Assembly (NCBI RefSeq): GCF_052064335.1
Contig: NZ_JBQHVU010000004.1
Coordinates: 67,154-131,153 of the forward strand
From: Weimeria sp002480925
GTDB lineage: Bacteria > Bacillota > Clostridia > Lachnospirales > Lachnospiraceae
Direction: 5' to 3'
DNA length: 64,000 bases
The notes beneath the pieces are model-generated. The model was not told the DNA's origin, did no database searches, and saw only the letters and a program-made list of their open reading frames with translations. Each line of letters opens with the position of its first letter. Position 1 is the stretch's first letter. Below are positions 63,401 through 64,000 of the stretch, one piece after another. A program made the position numbers and the translations under genes.

Positions 63401-63472
63401 AAGAGTTCTTCTAACAAGACTATCTGGGGACCTAAGGCAACTCAGGCTTCTAAGAAGACTGACAAGAAGTAA
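60452..63472 (+). CDS. Large secreted surface protein (S-layer-like)
   Basis: 1006-aa exported protein. A signal peptide (MKKGLAIVLAAATALTFAPV.. to AQAAT) is followed by a Ser/Thr/Ala/Val-rich, Cys-free beta-type chain, the composition of S-layer or surface-fibre proteins. A bacterial Ig-like module is seen around residues 445-520 (DTLNVTVSDKGVVTASKVGTAVVKITP). The C-terminus (PVPAKVTGLKIANKKGAAVKVSWKNQGSGIKYRVYKKV) is fibronectin-III-like and ends in a Lys-rich tail. No SLH or LPXTG anchor. The leader and strong terminator suggest high expression. Specific role unknown. Confidence 0.88.
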   Translation: MLNMKKGLAIVLAAATALTFAPVSTLGLQGVVEAQAATAVNGSATVTFAADAVSNETGVVSGNTTNVVKSGSTFTVILKATGDSAITTVSVAVKKKSDDTVATGLTADKTSVSGLSKAKSEVVTVTAGATATSDDYYVELTNGTSVTKVPFHYNDNAAQDAADTAAQGASATYGGVKDAIIATDNTTYSLVSSDVSFDIDGKNYTADQLKWYLTKAPSTTPTNMGFTQGSAVITESGANGVGKLSVKVANAKQFADDTLGASIVGVYTSGAVNKIVYNHTISVIGADPGVITNVYDAGTIATDEATVNAKTTSADPLSKDFLDGIQFIGTNNKKLNGSNSTVDYANAVGGINFDKGGIVDCVKADGNAVKDSTIKKSATTTLGDGVYYETYYVPYTDNTENGATGVKFIAQINLAVSVNAGPSIQVREGNYVYSSTSNTPVDAKVIDLDLATNKTFDLASHIYSNKDNTSYSYDVDTLNVTVSDKGVVTASKVGTAVVKITPKANGVSGAPVYVFFRVNANSDDQITVTGKDGDKATVLTTRQYNGNNANLTDERALAAAQVGYDQIEVTGDETADVKEPLTVKGTGNLSYALATTPKHGESIDPKTGVVTISHDYLNAQAKANKSPAYVFPVKVVSTETKTSALTTGYFYVVVDYADATVNGLQSSYDLGTSGIATSRASWLNLGTSSVINPKDDSFVPVHVSSNADLTTDVLEKKDQLDNSTIYNNDDKSAFINNFNGKLYSFVERATVAGKTEHLLVTASDPSRKIGNTYKVVTVKSVAGQKNYVTKITNAATGKTIYETNAVTSGASIVIDKTTVVKVSVAYTPAASLNPKSDPAFTIGDGENAFNYNTLNYFVAATENPKTYEVTLIPSQEGTQIVSINPTQGRLSETDYSLVDSDSTKLAVKYDTTPVPAKVTGLKIANKKGAAVKVSWKNQGSGIKYRVYKKVGNGDWVAKNVSSSSTSLKVKKGAKVTVKVKAYAKSSSNKTIWGPKATQASKKTDKK

Positions 63473-63521
63473 TACCCAATCCTTCGAATTTTTAACAATT
63501 TGACAAACAGTGTTTAACACC

Positions 63522-63614
63522 CGGGGCACCCTGTAAACGCCCCGAGGATCTATAAAACACAGATCCCGACCGCATTATCCCAACAGGATATCTCCCATGC
63601 GGGCGGGATTTTTT
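63522..63614 (+). terminator. Terminator of the surface protein gene with competing hairpins
   Basis: The terminator proper pairs 63563-63575 with 63597-63609 (12 of 13 pairs) and ends in six T. Before it lie CGGGGC/GCCCCG (63522, 63539) and GGATCT/AGATCC (63546, 63561). The last shares bases with the terminator's left arm, so the two exclude each other. Confidence 0.85.
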
Positions 63615-63668
63615 CATCTCTGAATTTACTTATAAACAGTTTTTAATGTTAGACAGGAGGATATATTT

Positions 63669-63914
63669 ATGATGGAACTGATGGATGATCTTTTGATTAA
63701 ATGTGATGATTGCGATAACGAAATGAAAATTTGCCGGGATGACTTCGATTTTGAGTCTTGCTCCTATGACCATGGTGACAATGGCATGGGCGATGAGATT
63801 GAATACTATTGTAATGAGAATATTTCATGCAGTAAATGTGGAAGAAAAATAAATATAAAGATATCAGGATATGAGTATCCTGTAGGTGCAAGTTTGAAAC
63901 AAAGTAGCGCTTAA
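63669..63914 (+). CDS. Small zinc-ribbon-like protein
   Basis: 81-aa acidic protein with two CxxC pairs, CDDC (residues 12-15) and CSKC (about 54-57), plus further Cys at about 22, 31 and 48. This suggests one zinc ribbon with an acidic insert. AGGAGG lies 8 nt before the first ATG of a double start (MMELMDD). No family recognised; no partner visible before the window ends. Confidence 0.7.
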   Translation: MMELMDDLLIKCDDCDNEMKICRDDFDFESCSYDHGDNGMGDEIEYYCNENISCSKCGRKINIKISGYEYPVGASLKQSSA

Positions 63915-63943
63915 GGAAAACTAAAAAAGGGCATAGTAAACAA

Positions 63944-63964
63944 GCTGTATTTTTACAGCCTTTT
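63944..63964 (+). terminator. Probable terminator of the zinc-ribbon gene
   Basis: GCTGTA (63944-63949) pairs with TACAGC (63954-63959) around TTTT, followed by a C and TTTT. Confidence 0.55.
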
Positions 63965-64000
63965 AATATTGGATATGGATCAAGACTCAATCAGCTGGCA

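Overview
The window looks like a chromosomal segment of an anaerobic Clostridia, most likely a Lachnospiraceae-type bacterium (inference from gene content). It carries a V-type ATPase, CarD, Rex, pyruvate formate-lyase with its activase, formate-THF ligase with FolD, an NADP glutamate dehydrogenase, a SpoVB-like flippase and many Shine-Dalgarno-led overlapping genes. Arg codons AGA/AGG and Ile ATA are common in the genes.

Layout. 1-3.7 kb: 3' end of a V-ATPase operon (A partial, B, D), a large imperfect hairpin and a bidirectional terminator. 3.7-7.4 kb: CarD regulator with a small partner gene (minus), amidase, PAP2 phosphatase, guaB. 7.5-15.3 kb: a complete four-gene Wadjet (Jet/Mks SMC) plasmid-defence operon in the order D-A-B-C, bracketed by heptad-repeat hairpins. 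15.4-17.5 kb: three small minus-strand genes (secreted protein, membrane protein, 35-aa secreted peptide) and an orphan promoter. 17.5-22.7 kb: pflB, ktrB, ktrA, pflA. 22.8-25 kb: tRNA-Leu(CAG), a scar with broken reading frames, gdhA. 25.1-35.3 kb: MATE exporter (minus), RNase H, tyrA, aroA, leuS, icd, ABC-F. 35.3-46 kb: rex, coiled-coil protein, nnrD, alr, CBS/CorC protein, yebC, glgA, ftsK, fhs. 46-57.5 kb: folD, TPR/CHB-HEX protein, pdp, phoH, a degenerate PgpH-like membrane protein, ybeY, flippase, two flavoproteins and miaA. 57.5-60 kb: repeat cluster, XRE repressor divergent from a sigma4/alpha-CTD fusion protein, TetR. 60-64 kb: a structured leader, a 1006-aa secreted surface protein and a small zinc-ribbon protein.

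The most unusual material is non-coding. One family is a 7-bp-periodic repeat (AGGnnnn, or CCCTnnn on the other arm) found at nine or more gene ends. In its AGGG/CCCT form two arms face each other and make hairpins of 4-bp helices separated by 3-nt loops, with one compensated AGAG/CTCT block. The second family is a tandem set of hairpins at 57449-57706 in which short helices are separated by GA/GAA internal loops; the helices differ between copies but stay complementary. Both families occur together at two loci. Both have entered a flavoprotein gene: one as seven 7-bp tandem units inside the reading frame, the other as its new 3' end. I know of no described element matching either family.
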